From: an uncultured Ruminococcus sp.
GTDB taxonomy: Bacteria > Bacillota > Clostridia > Oscillospirales > Ruminococcaceae
Length of the DNA: 38,983 nt
Assembly: GCA_900540005.1 (NCBI GenBank)
Contig: UQEM01000006.1
Coordinates: 1-38,983, forward strand
Direction: 5' to 3'
Shown one piece after another: positions 22,973 to 30,271 of this stretch. The position numbers and the translations under genes were made by a program. The notes under the pieces were generated by a model. That model saw only the letters and a list, made by a program, of their open reading frames with translations. It did no database searches and was not told the origin of the DNA. The stretch's first letter is position 1. Each line of letters opens with the position of its first letter.

Positions 22973-24067
22973 ATGAAAAATTCATTCGGTTCAAGTGTTA
23001 CAGTCACGATTTTCGGCGAAAGCCACGGTACTGCAATAGGTGCGGTGCTTGACGGTCTTGCTCCGGGGATCGCGGTCGATGAGGAGTTTATCGCGCGGCA
23101 GATGTCCCTGCGAAGAGCGGTCGGCAAGATCTCTACGGCTCGTCAGGAGGCTGACAAGGTGAAGATCGTGAGCGGCGTTTTCAATGGCAGAACTACCGGA
23201 ACGCCGATAACCTTTATAATAGAAAATCAGGATACCAGAAGTAAGGATTATGGCGAACTTGCTTATAAGGCGCGTCCCGGACACGCTGATTTTACCGCAA
23301 ACGTCAAATATCACGGCTATCAGGACTTCCGCGGCGGCGGACATTTCTCGGGCAGAATAACCGCCGGTCTTACTGCGGCGGGAGCTGTTGCGATACAGGC
23401 TCTTGCAGCCAAGGGAATAACCATTGGAACTCATATTCTCTCGTGCGCGAGTATCAGTGATTGCGGCTTCGGCAATATTCCCGAAGATATCGCAAGGCTT
23501 AACGGCATGGAGTTTGCAGTTCTTGGGGACGGAGTAAAGGAAAAGATGATCGCCGAGATAGAAACCGCAAGAGCTGACGGCGACAGTGTCGGCGGTCGCC
23601 TTGAAACTGCGGTTTACGGAGTTCCTGCCGGAGTCGGCGAGCCCTGGTTCGATACGATAGAGAGCGTTCTTGCGCACATTCTTTTCAGCGTTCCTGCTGT
23701 CAAGGGTGTTGAGTTCGGTGAGGGATTCGGTCTTACCGAACTTCGCGGCAGCCGCTCGAATGACGCTTTCCGCGTTGAGGGCGGAGCTGTCCGCACCGTT
23801 ACAAACAACTGCGGAGGAATCCTCGGCGGAATCACCGACGGAATGCCAATAATTTTCAGGACGGCGGTCAAGCCTACACCCTCGATCTACAAAGAGCAGG
23901 AGACCGTCGATATGAGCAAAAATGAGAACACGACTCTCGTGATAAAGGGCAGACATGACCCTGCAATCATTCATCGCGCAAGAGTTGTTGTTGACAGCGT
24001 TACGGCGCTTGTCCTCTGTGACCAGCTTGCCCTCAGATATGGCACGGACTGGATAGCAGAAAAATAG
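22973..24067 (+). CDS. aroC: Chorismate synthase
   Basis: The 364-residue FMN-dependent enzyme converts EPSP to chorismate, the last step of the shikimate pathway. Signatures seen are the N-terminal FGESHGTAIGAVLDG, RPGHADFTANVKYHGYQDFRGGGHFSGR split near residues 102-125, RGSRSNDAF near 260, and the C-terminal GRHDPAIIHRARVV. AGAGGAG precedes the ATG. It is followed by DAHP synthase after 16 bp, so the first and last enzymes of the pathway are made from the same mRNA. Confidence 0.97.
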   Translation: MKNSFGSSVTVTIFGESHGTAIGAVLDGLAPGIAVDEEFIARQMSLRRAVGKISTARQEADKVKIVSGVFNGRTTGTPITFIIENQDTRSKDYGELAYKARPGHADFTANVKYHGYQDFRGGGHFSGRITAGLTAAGAVAIQALAAKGITIGTHILSCASISDCGFGNIPEDIARLNGMEFAVLGDGVKEKMIAEIETARADGDSVGGRLETAVYGVPAGVGEPWFDTIESVLAHILFSVPAVKGVEFGEGFGLTELRGSRSNDAFRVEGGAVRTVTNNCGGILGGITDGMPIIFRTAVKPTPSIYKEQETVDMSKNENTTLVIKGRHDPAIIHRARVVVDSVTALVLCDQLALRYGTDWIAEK

Positions 24068-24083
24068 AAAGGAAGTAATTATA

Positions 24084-25112
24084 ATGGGAATGAACATCGT
24101 AAGAGAGATCCCGCACCCGACCAAGATCAAGGAAGCTCACCCTCTCACTCAGGAGCTCATTGACATAAAGGCTAAGAGAGACAAGGAAATTGCACAGATA
24201 TTTACAGGCGAATCGGACAAGTTCCTGCTTATTATAGGTCCTTGTTCCGCTGACAGCGAGGAGTCTGTTCTCGATTATATCACACGTCTGCGCGAGCTTC
24301 AGGAAAAAGTCAAGGACAAGATCATTATGATCCCGAGGATCTACACAGGCAAGCCAAGAACCACCGGCGACGGCTACAAGGGAATGCTTCACCAGCCGAA
24401 TCCGACAGCAATGCCCGACCTCAAGAGCGGAATTATTGCCGTGAGAAATCTTCACATGAGAGCTCTTGCGGAGACAGGATTCACAACGGCTGACGAAATG
24501 CTCTACCCCGAGAATTACAGCTACCTTGACGATATCGTTTCCTATATTGCTATCGGCGCACGTTCCGTTGAGAATCAGCAGCACCGTCTTGTTTCGAGCG
24601 GAGTTTCTATCCCTGTTGGCATGAAGAACCCCACAGGCGGCGATATTTCGGTAATGATGAACTCCATCACAGCAGCTCAGCACTCGCACGCATTCATTTA
24701 CAGAGGCTGTGAGGTAAGAAGTGACGGAAATCCGCTTGCACACGCTATCCTCCGCGGATATGTCAATGACAGGGGACAGTCTTTCCCGAATTACCACTAT
24801 GAGGATCTCATGCGTCTTTCCGAGACATATGCTCAGAAGAACCTCAAGAATCCTGCACTCATAGTAGACACAAACCACTCGAACTCCGGCAAGAAGTACA
24901 ACGAGCAGATAAGGATCGCCAAGGAAGTGCTCCACAGTATGCGTCACAGCGATGAGATCAGAAAGCTCGTAAAGGGACTCATGATCGAGAGCTACATTGA
25001 GGACGGAAACCAGAAGATCGGCGAAAACATCTACGGCAAGTCCATTACCGACCCGTGCCTCGGCTGGGAAAAGAGCGAGAGACTTGTTCTCGACCTTGCA
25101 GACCAGCTCTGA
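24084..25112 (+). CDS. aroF: 3-deoxy-7-phosphoheptulonate synthase, class I
   Basis: The 342-residue enzyme is an AroFGH-type DAHP synthase, condensing PEP and erythrose 4-phosphate. Key blocks are LLIIGPCSADSEESVLDY (about 48-65), PRIYTGKPRTTGDGYKG (about 83-99), GARSVENQQHR (about 157-167), GMKNPTGG, and DTNHSNSGKKY near 268-278. Which aromatic amino acid inhibits it cannot be read with confidence. GAAAGGAAG precedes the ATG, and it is the second gene of the aroC operon, ending at a strong terminator. Confidence 0.94.
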   Translation: MGMNIVREIPHPTKIKEAHPLTQELIDIKAKRDKEIAQIFTGESDKFLLIIGPCSADSEESVLDYITRLRELQEKVKDKIIMIPRIYTGKPRTTGDGYKGMLHQPNPTAMPDLKSGIIAVRNLHMRALAETGFTTADEMLYPENYSYLDDIVSYIAIGARSVENQQHRLVSSGVSIPVGMKNPTGGDISVMMNSITAAQHSHAFIYRGCEVRSDGNPLAHAILRGYVNDRGQSFPNYHYEDLMRLSETYAQKNLKNPALIVDTNHSNSGKKYNEQIRIAKEVLHSMRHSDEIRKLVKGLMIESYIEDGNQKIGENIYGKSITDPCLGWEKSERLVLDLADQL

Positions 25113-25124
25113 TAAGGTATATCA

Positions 25125-25160
25125 AGCACCGTATCATAGGCAGATACGGTGCTTTTTTTG
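25125..25160 (+). terminator. Terminator of the aroC-aroF operon
   Basis: An 11-bp perfect stem AGCACCGTATC / GATACGGTGCT followed by a seven-T run. Confidence 0.95.
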
Positions 25161-25281
25161 CGCTTTGTGCAATTACGCTAAATCTGAGAAAGGGAATCAT
25201 CGGGATATGGCTTATTTTCGGACTATACGGGCGGTTGTATTGACATTTCGCACAAATAAGTGTTACCGGTATAATAAATAG

Positions 25282-25310
25282 TTGATTTTTTATAGAAATT
25301 ATGATACAAT
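25282..25310 (+). promoter_or_regulatory. Promoter of the LRR protein gene
   Basis: TTGATT (25282-25287), a 17-bp spacer and TACAAT (25305-25310), with TGA before it (extended -10). It gives a leader of about 120 nt with a small hairpin AAACCG / CGGTTT near 25353-25369. The rest of 25161-25433 shows no gene. Confidence 0.75.
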
Positions 25311-25433
25311 TAACATATTGGGTCAATTTGTGTTTTATGGCAATAGAATGCAAAACCGAATGGCGGTTTGTACTTTATTGCCTGATGATATATCCGTCGG
25401 TTCAGCCGAAATATTTTCAGGGAGTGTAAGACT

Positions 25434-26837
25434 ATGTCGATCAATAAAAGCTCAGCCAACCGTAATGATTCAGATAGATTTGAGGCTCATGCTCCCGTTG
25501 GGAACGTGGCAAAGCCGAAAAATGGGCAGAAAACCGCCGATGCTCCAAGAGGAAAAAAGGTAAAGGTGAGGGCAGTCAAGGCGAGAGCTGCTTCTGCGAA
25601 GTCCGCTGAAAAAGTCCCCGAGAAAAAGGCTGAACCAGTTAAGTCGGTGGAAAAAGTTCCCGAGAAAAAGGTAGAACCAGTTAAGTTGGTGGAAAAAGTT
25701 CCCGAGAAAAAGGCAGAACCAGTTAAGTCGGTGGAAAAAGTTCCCGAGGAGAAATCCGAAACAATAAAAATAGAGGAGGAAATCGTTGTAAAGCCTTTGG
25801 AGCAAAAGCACGAGATAGTTAAATCAGGAAGCAGACTGCCCGCAAGGGCTGCCGCAGCCGTAGAGCCGATCGTGCAAAAGCAGAAAATTGCCGTGGATAC
25901 AACGGCGGTGAAAACGATTCCTGAACCCGTGAAAAAGCCTGCGCTTGAAATTTCCGACCTCGGCACACACAAGGAAGTTCTGAGTGAGATCGAGACTGAC
26001 GACATAAATAACATGGTTATCGACAAGAACGGAACACTTGTGAAATACGTCGGCACAACTGAGAAGATAGTTATTCCCGATACGGTCATAACTGTCGGAA
26101 AATACGCTTTCCGCGGCAATGAGACCGTAAAAAAGATAATCATGTCGGACAGCGTGCGGTTCGTGGATAAGTTTGCGTTCTGCCACTGTTTCAACCTTGA
26201 GGAGGTCGTTTTCTCCCAAAACCTCGAATTCATCGGCGAAAACGCATTCCTCAAATGCCTTAAACTGAAAGAAGTCAATTTCCCGCCGTCCGTGAAGAAA
26301 ATCGGCAAGGGAGCTTTCGGTCGCTGCAACAGCCTTGTGGAGGTAGTACTTCCGGCTTATCTCGAAAAAATAAACGACCTCGCGTTTTTTTCGTGCAAGA
26401 AACTGCGCAGGATCGTTATTTCAGGCTCGGTCGAGTCGATAGGAAACGCAGCGTTTTCGGAGTGCTACAGTCTGAAAAAGGTGGTCATTTCCAACTCGGT
26501 TCAGCATATCGGCGAGAGCGCCTTTTCGTGGTGCCGCTCGCTTGAGGATATAACCATTCCGTCAACCGTGAAAACTATCGGAAACTGGGCATTTTACGGC
26601 TGTCAGAAACTAAGCGAGCTTCATATAAGCTATCTCACAAAGGACATCAAGGAGGACGCATTCTGCGGCTGTGAGAATGTTTACAACGTCTCGATAATTG
26701 AATTTGAAAGCGAGAACATCGAGCTTAGCGAGATAAAAAAAGGTCACAAGCAGACTATAAAGGTGCTCAAGCAGATAAACCGCAAAAAGGCTGAACGCTA
26801 TGCCCGCGAGCACGGTTTCAGCACGATGTTTATTTGA
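25434..26837 (+). CDS. BspA-type leucine-rich repeat protein with KVPEKK repeats
   Basis: This 467-residue protein has two parts. Residues about 1-185 are basic, disordered-looking, and carry four tandem 14-residue repeats (57-112; consensus SVEKVPEKKAEPVK). Residues about 190-430 contain about eight or nine BspA/LRR_5 repeats of about 23 residues with the consensus I-x-I-P-x-S-V-x-x-I-G-x-x-A-F-x-x-C-x-x-L. It ends in a charged tail (KQINRKKAERYAREHGF). BspA LRR proteins are normally surface adhesins, yet no signal peptide, membrane helix or anchor is visible, so this one appears cytoplasmic or leaves by another route. AGGGAG precedes the ATG. It is transcribed alone. Function unknown. Confidence 0.82.
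   Translation: MSINKSSANRNDSDRFEAHAPVGNVAKPKNGQKTADAPRGKKVKVRAVKARAASAKSAEKVPEKKAEPVKSVEKVPEKKVEPVKLVEKVPEKKAEPVKSVEKVPEEKSETIKIEEEIVVKPLEQKHEIVKSGSRLPARAAAAVEPIVQKQKIAVDTTAVKTIPEPVKKPALEISDLGTHKEVLSEIETDDINNMVIDKNGTLVKYVGTTEKIVIPDTVITVGKYAFRGNETVKKIIMSDSVRFVDKFAFCHCFNLEEVVFSQNLEFIGENAFLKCLKLKEVNFPPSVKKIGKGAFGRCNSLVEVVLPAYLEKINDLAFFSCKKLRRIVISGSVESIGNAAFSECYSLKKVVISNSVQHIGESAFSWCRSLEDITIPSTVKTIGNWAFYGCQKLSELHISYLTKDIKEDAFCGCENVYNVSIIEFESENIELSEIKKGHKQTIKVLKQINRKKAERYAREHGFSTMFI
25602..25769 (+). repeat. Four tandem 42-bp coding repeats
   Basis: Four 42-bp units at 25602, 25644, 25686 and 25728 encode (S/L)(A/V)EKVPEKKAEPVK. Units 2 and 3 are nearly identical; the first and last are diverged. 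Unit-length change keeps the frame, so copy number may vary between strains. Confidence 0.92.
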
Positions 26838-26869
26838 GAAAAAAACTGTACAGATCACGAATTTTTAAG

Positions 26870-26907
26870 AACTGCGCGGAAAATTGCTCCGCGCAGAGTT
26901 TATTTGC
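26870..26907 (+). terminator. Terminator of the LRR protein gene
   Basis: A 9-bp perfect stem CTGCGCGGA / TCCGCGCAG followed by AGTTTATTTG. Confidence 0.8.
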
Positions 26908-26929
26908 AGGGAAAATTATGTGAAAAGAC

Positions 26930-26958
26930 TTGAAAAAATGTAAAAATCCTGCTATTAT
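26930..26958 (+). promoter_or_regulatory. Promoter of the gtrA-dus operon
   Basis: TTGAAA (26930-26935), a 17-bp spacer and TATTAT (26953-26958). Confidence 0.75.
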
Positions 26959-27003
26959 ATAGTATGTGTCCCGACTATACTACGCTTTGAAAGGAAAGAT
27001 AAA

Positions 27004-27486
27004 ATGGAAAAACTGATAAAGGCGTGCGTTTCGATTCTGCCGAAGCCGCTTCAGGAAATATATTATAAGTATGAAGAAAAGTGGCTGTACATAATTTTCG
27101 GCGGACTTACTACCGTAGTCTCGATTGTTACAAAGCTTCTGCTGTTTGCGCTTGTCCCCGGCGAGCCTAAGTGGGAGAGTACCGCAGGAGTAGTTTTCTC
27201 GTGGATATGCGCCGTGACTTTTGCATTTTTTACTAATAAGAAGTATGTTTTCAAGAATGAGACAAATACAAGTTCTGAGTTCTGGAAAGTCTTTTTCTCT
27301 TTTTACGGAGCAAGACTTGCAACACTCGGCATGGAAGAAGTTATCTTCCTTGTGTTTGTTGACTGGCTCGGAGTCAACAGAACGCTCATCACGTTCCTCA
27401 GTCAGGTACTTATCTTCATCGCAAACTACATTCTCAGCAAACTTTTGGTTTTCAAAGAGAAAAAGGGTACGGAGAGCGGCGAATGA
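27004..27486 (+). CDS. GtrA family membrane protein
   Basis: The 160-residue protein has four membrane helices (about 27-50, 60-80, 92-115, 123-147) and the GtrA-family motif FFTNKKYVFK (about 76-85) after the second helix. GtrA-like proteins help move lipid-linked sugars across the membrane for modification of surface polysaccharides or teichoic acids. GAAAGGA precedes the ATG. Its stop overlaps the start of the Dus gene (ATGA), so the two are translationally coupled although functionally unrelated. Confidence 0.88.
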   Translation: MEKLIKACVSILPKPLQEIYYKYEEKWLYIIFGGLTTVVSIVTKLLLFALVPGEPKWESTAGVVFSWICAVTFAFFTNKKYVFKNETNTSSEFWKVFFSFYGARLATLGMEEVIFLVFVDWLGVNRTLITFLSQVLIFIANYILSKLLVFKEKKGTESGE

Positions 27487-28490
27487 TCCGAAAAATTAAG
27501 ATAGGAAATGTTGAAATTGAGCAGACCGCGGCTCTTGCGCCTATGGCAGGAGTTGCCGACCGCGCGTATCGTCTGATGTGCAAAAGATTCGGCGCGGCTT
27601 ACGTCGTGAGCGAAATGGTTTCCGCCAAAGGGATAGTCTACGGCGACAAGAAAACCGCACAGCTTTGCACGGTAACTTCTCAGGAGCGTCCTATGGCGGT
27701 TCAGCTTTTCGGCAGTGAGCCAGAGTTTATGGCGAAGGGCGTTGAGATCGTCAAGCGGTTTGAGCCTGATATAATTGACATAAATATGGGCTGTCCCGTG
27801 CCGAAAGTCGTGGGAACAGGTGCAGGCTCGGCTCTGATGAAGGATATTGATCTCGCGGCAAGGGTCTGCGAAGCGACGGCAAAGGCGGCGGTTGAAACTC
27901 CCGTGACTGTTAAAATCAGGAGCGGCTGGAGCCTTGACTCGGTAAATGCTCCGCAAATGGCAAAGGCTCTTGAGAATGCCGGAGCGGCAGCTGTTGCAGT
28001 TCACGGAAGAACGAGGGATATGTTCTACGGCGGAAACTGCGACCTTGGCGTGATTCGCGCGGTCAAGGAGGCTGTGAACGTTCCTGTTATCGGAAGCGGA
28101 GATGTTACCGATTTGCAGTCATGCCTTGCGATGTATGAGCAGACGGGCTGCGACCTTGTTATGATAGGCAGGGGAAGCTACGGCAACCCGTTTGTCTTTG
28201 ACGAGATACGTTCGTATTATAATAAGAAGGAATATGTAAAACCTACTATAGAGGCACGCATGGAGACAATGCTCGAACACATCAGGCTTATGCTGGACAT
28301 GAGCGAGAAGAACGAGGAGCTTGCCATGCATGAGGCAAGAAAACACGCGGCATGGTACATGAATCACTATTATGGTTCGGCGAAATTTCGCGGAAGGTGC
28401 TATCAGCTTTCCTCTTATGACGAGGCAAAGCACCTTGCTGAGGAGTTCATTGCGCTCCAGAATTCGAGAAACTCATTAAACAACCTGTAA
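27483..28490 (+). CDS. dusB: tRNA-dihydrouridine synthase (DusB-type)
   Basis: The 335-residue FMN enzyme reduces uridine to dihydrouridine in tRNA. Seen are the N-terminal ALAPMAGVADRAYRLMCKRFG, the catalytic-cysteine block INMGCPVPKVVGTGAGSALM (Cys near 103), the KIRSGW strand near 141, AVHGRTRDMFYGG near 171, and the FMN phosphate loop VMIGRGSYGNPF near 223. The C-terminal RNA-binding helical domain contains HEARKHAAWYMNHY. It starts inside the gtrA stop codon. No terminator is seen just after its stop. A perfect dyad TGACCA-AA-TGGTCA lies at 28518-28531. Confidence 0.93.
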   Translation: MIRKIKIGNVEIEQTAALAPMAGVADRAYRLMCKRFGAAYVVSEMVSAKGIVYGDKKTAQLCTVTSQERPMAVQLFGSEPEFMAKGVEIVKRFEPDIIDINMGCPVPKVVGTGAGSALMKDIDLAARVCEATAKAAVETPVTVKIRSGWSLDSVNAPQMAKALENAGAAAVAVHGRTRDMFYGGNCDLGVIRAVKEAVNVPVIGSGDVTDLQSCLAMYEQTGCDLVMIGRGSYGNPFVFDEIRSYYNKKEYVKPTIEARMETMLEHIRLMLDMSEKNEELAMHEARKHAAWYMNHYYGSAKFRGRCYQLSSYDEAKHLAEEFIALQNSRNSLNNL

Positions 28491-28696
28491 AACTGTGTAT
28501 ACATATCGGATAAATAATGACCAAATGGTCAAAACGCATAAATTTGAGGCGCAAAATTCGTTTAAATGACTAAAATACCGCCAAAATAATTGGCAGAGCT
28601 TAGAAAATGCCGTAAATACGTCGTTTCTGAGCCTGCATTTAATTTGAAACTAATACAACTAAGCGTAAATCTGTACAGAAGTGATACAATTGGTAA

Positions 28697-28725
28697 TTGC
28701 AAAATGAAAAATTATATGATATAAT
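28697..28725 (+). promoter_or_regulatory. Distal promoter of the sca operon
   Basis: TTGCAA (28697-28702), a 17-bp spacer and TATAAT (28720-28725) with TG at 28717, 584 bp upstream of the scaC start. Confidence 0.8.
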
Positions 28726-29240
28726 GGTATTGCAAAGTGACTGAATGAAGATCTTACAGTTTCTTTTGCGGGTTGAGATCTAAACTATCACAAAATTATT
28801 TTATTTGTTCATTTTTGGTTAATAGCAACCCGCCTATCACTCGTTTTGCAGAATTTTTCGATTGTGCAAACCGTGCAAAAAAAATATATACTGTTTATGT
28901 AAAATACCAAAAACAGTATAAACCTATTTACTTTTTTTTAGACCTGATATATAATGAAATCATGAATAAATATAGATTCGGGATTGGTATCTCATCACGG
29001 CAGTGTGATGCTTGTTGCATTGGGCCGCTGATTGCAGAGTGCTTTTCAGGATCCGGATCTGCTGCATATCATCGGCGGTGTGTACATATACTGCCTGAAA
29101 ATGATTTTGACAGCTTTTCCGCATCGGAGTCTCGTCTGTATGTATGAGCGATAATTGATCTCTGTGTCTGTCGGGTCTTTGGAGGATCTGGCTGCACGGG
29201 TTTCAGAATCAGCGGAGGGGTATTCCGCTGTTCCAAGGCA

Positions 29241-29249
29241 TGATATAAT
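29241..29249 (+). promoter_or_regulatory. Proximal extended -10 promoter before scaC
   Basis: TGATATAAT (extended -10) lies 60 bp before the scaC ATG, with no good -35; a hairpin (29210-29230) occupies that position. It may be an activator-dependent start or a weak secondary promoter. Confidence 0.5.
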
Positions 29250-29308
29250 AAAGGGGCGATAGTTCCTTTAGTTATATAACACTATTAATAAAGAAGGAGG
29301 AAAAATTA

Positions 29309-30178
29309 ATGAAGACAAAAAAGGTAGTCGTCGGAGCTGTTGCTGCTGCGATGCTTTCACTTGCTGTCTGCCCTGTTGCACCTGCCGCTGCCGGCGAAAC
29401 TGTGCAGATTTCCGTCGGTAATGAGGAGGTAAAGGCGGGGGAGAAATTCAGCGTGAATGTATCTCTTAATGACATTTCAGCACCCGGTATTCAGGCCACA
29501 GACTTTGCTGTATCCTATGACAGCAGCATGATCACAATTGATTCTGTAGATGCGGGAGCACTCGCAAACACAGGCGCTGCTGATGCTGATGGATCAAGTT
29601 CATCTGTCCCCGTTTTCGAGGCATCTATCAACAGTGAGGGATATGTAAATTTGGTTTGGTCAACCGGTCTTGACGATTCTTCTTACTGGCTTAACGGCTC
29701 AGGAGTATTCTGTACTATTCACGGTACTGTTTCTGCGTCCGCTAAGGAAGGTACTGAGATTCCGCTCAAGGTTACTGCTATTGACAGAACAGTAAATCCG
29801 GGTTCTTCTGACAAGGCTGCGATCTTTGCAGGCTATGTCAAGGACGATACGGCTGTTGAGTTCGCTGTAGAGACTGTTGACGGCAGCATTAAGGTTGCTT
29901 CAGGTTCGTCTACTACAGTCGGCGATAAGCTTCGCGGTGATGCAAACTGTGATGATAAGGTCGATCTCTCGGATGCAGTTCTCATACTTCAGTCAATCGC
30001 TAACGCTGACAAGTACGGTGAAAACGGAACAGACGAGTCACACATCACGTCTCAGGGCGTCATTAATGCCGATGTCGCAGGTGGTACCAATGACATGGGC
30101 GGAGATGGAGTTACACCTTCTGATGCTCTCAAGATCCAGAAGTATGTAGCTATGCTCATCACAGAGGCAGAGCTTTGA
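29309..30178 (+). CDS. scaC: ScaC-like adaptor scaffoldin (cohesin + dockerin)
   Basis: This 289-residue secreted protein has a signal peptide (about 1-28, ending PAAA), one cohesin (about 30-195; begins VQISVGNEEVKAGEKFSVNVSL) and a C-terminal dockerin (about 210-285). The first calcium loop is regular (GDANCDDKVDLSDAV), and the second (NADVAGGTNDMGGDGVTPSDAL) carries an insert. In R. flavefaciens ScaC is a one-cohesin adaptor that plugs into ScaA-type cohesins and changes the enzyme specificity of that site. Its place as first gene before scaA and scaB is the published order. GGAGG precedes the ATG; scaA follows after 93 bp with no terminator. Which enzymes its cohesin binds cannot be told. 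Confidence 0.88.
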   Translation: MKTKKVVVGAVAAAMLSLAVCPVAPAAAGETVQISVGNEEVKAGEKFSVNVSLNDISAPGIQATDFAVSYDSSMITIDSVDAGALANTGAADADGSSSSVPVFEASINSEGYVNLVWSTGLDDSSYWLNGSGVFCTIHGTVSASAKEGTEIPLKVTAIDRTVNPGSSDKAAIFAGYVKDDTAVEFAVETVDGSIKVASGSSTTVGDKLRGDANCDDKVDLSDAVLILQSIANADKYGENGTDESHITSQGVINADVAGGTNDMGGDGVTPSDALKIQKYVAMLITEAEL

Positions 30179-30271
30179 TAGCGATTATCTGATTTGTCCC
30201 CCTTACAAAGGAATACAAACCCATCTATGTTATTAATAGGCGTAAAAACCTAAAGAAAGGAATTATTACAC

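Larger units (their letters stand above)
28491..29308 (+). other. 818-bp non-coding region with structured scaC leader
   Basis: No convincing gene lies here. It holds a dyad at 28518-28531, a promoter at 28697-28725, and a series of inverted repeats in the presumed transcript: GCGGGTTG / CAACCCGC (28768-28775 with 28826-28833), TATACTGTTT / AAACAGTATA (28887-28920), CATCAC / GTGATG (28993-29010) and CAGCGGA / TCCGCTG (29210-29230). A T run follows the second hairpin at 28932-28939, and another possible promoter (TTTACT-17-TATAAT) ends at 28955. The region before scaC is therefore a leader of up to 580 nt or a separate small RNA gene. Confidence 0.6.

Noticed and set aside
22991..24130. 379-codon minus-strand ORF opposite aroC
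   Set aside because: It is a shadow of the chorismate synthase frame, with no family resemblance and no ribosome site.
28773..29147. 124-codon plus-strand ORF in the scaC leader
   Set aside because: It needs a TTG start without ribosome site, has an AT-rich, low-complexity composition unlike neighbours, and covers inverted repeats; treated as non-coding.
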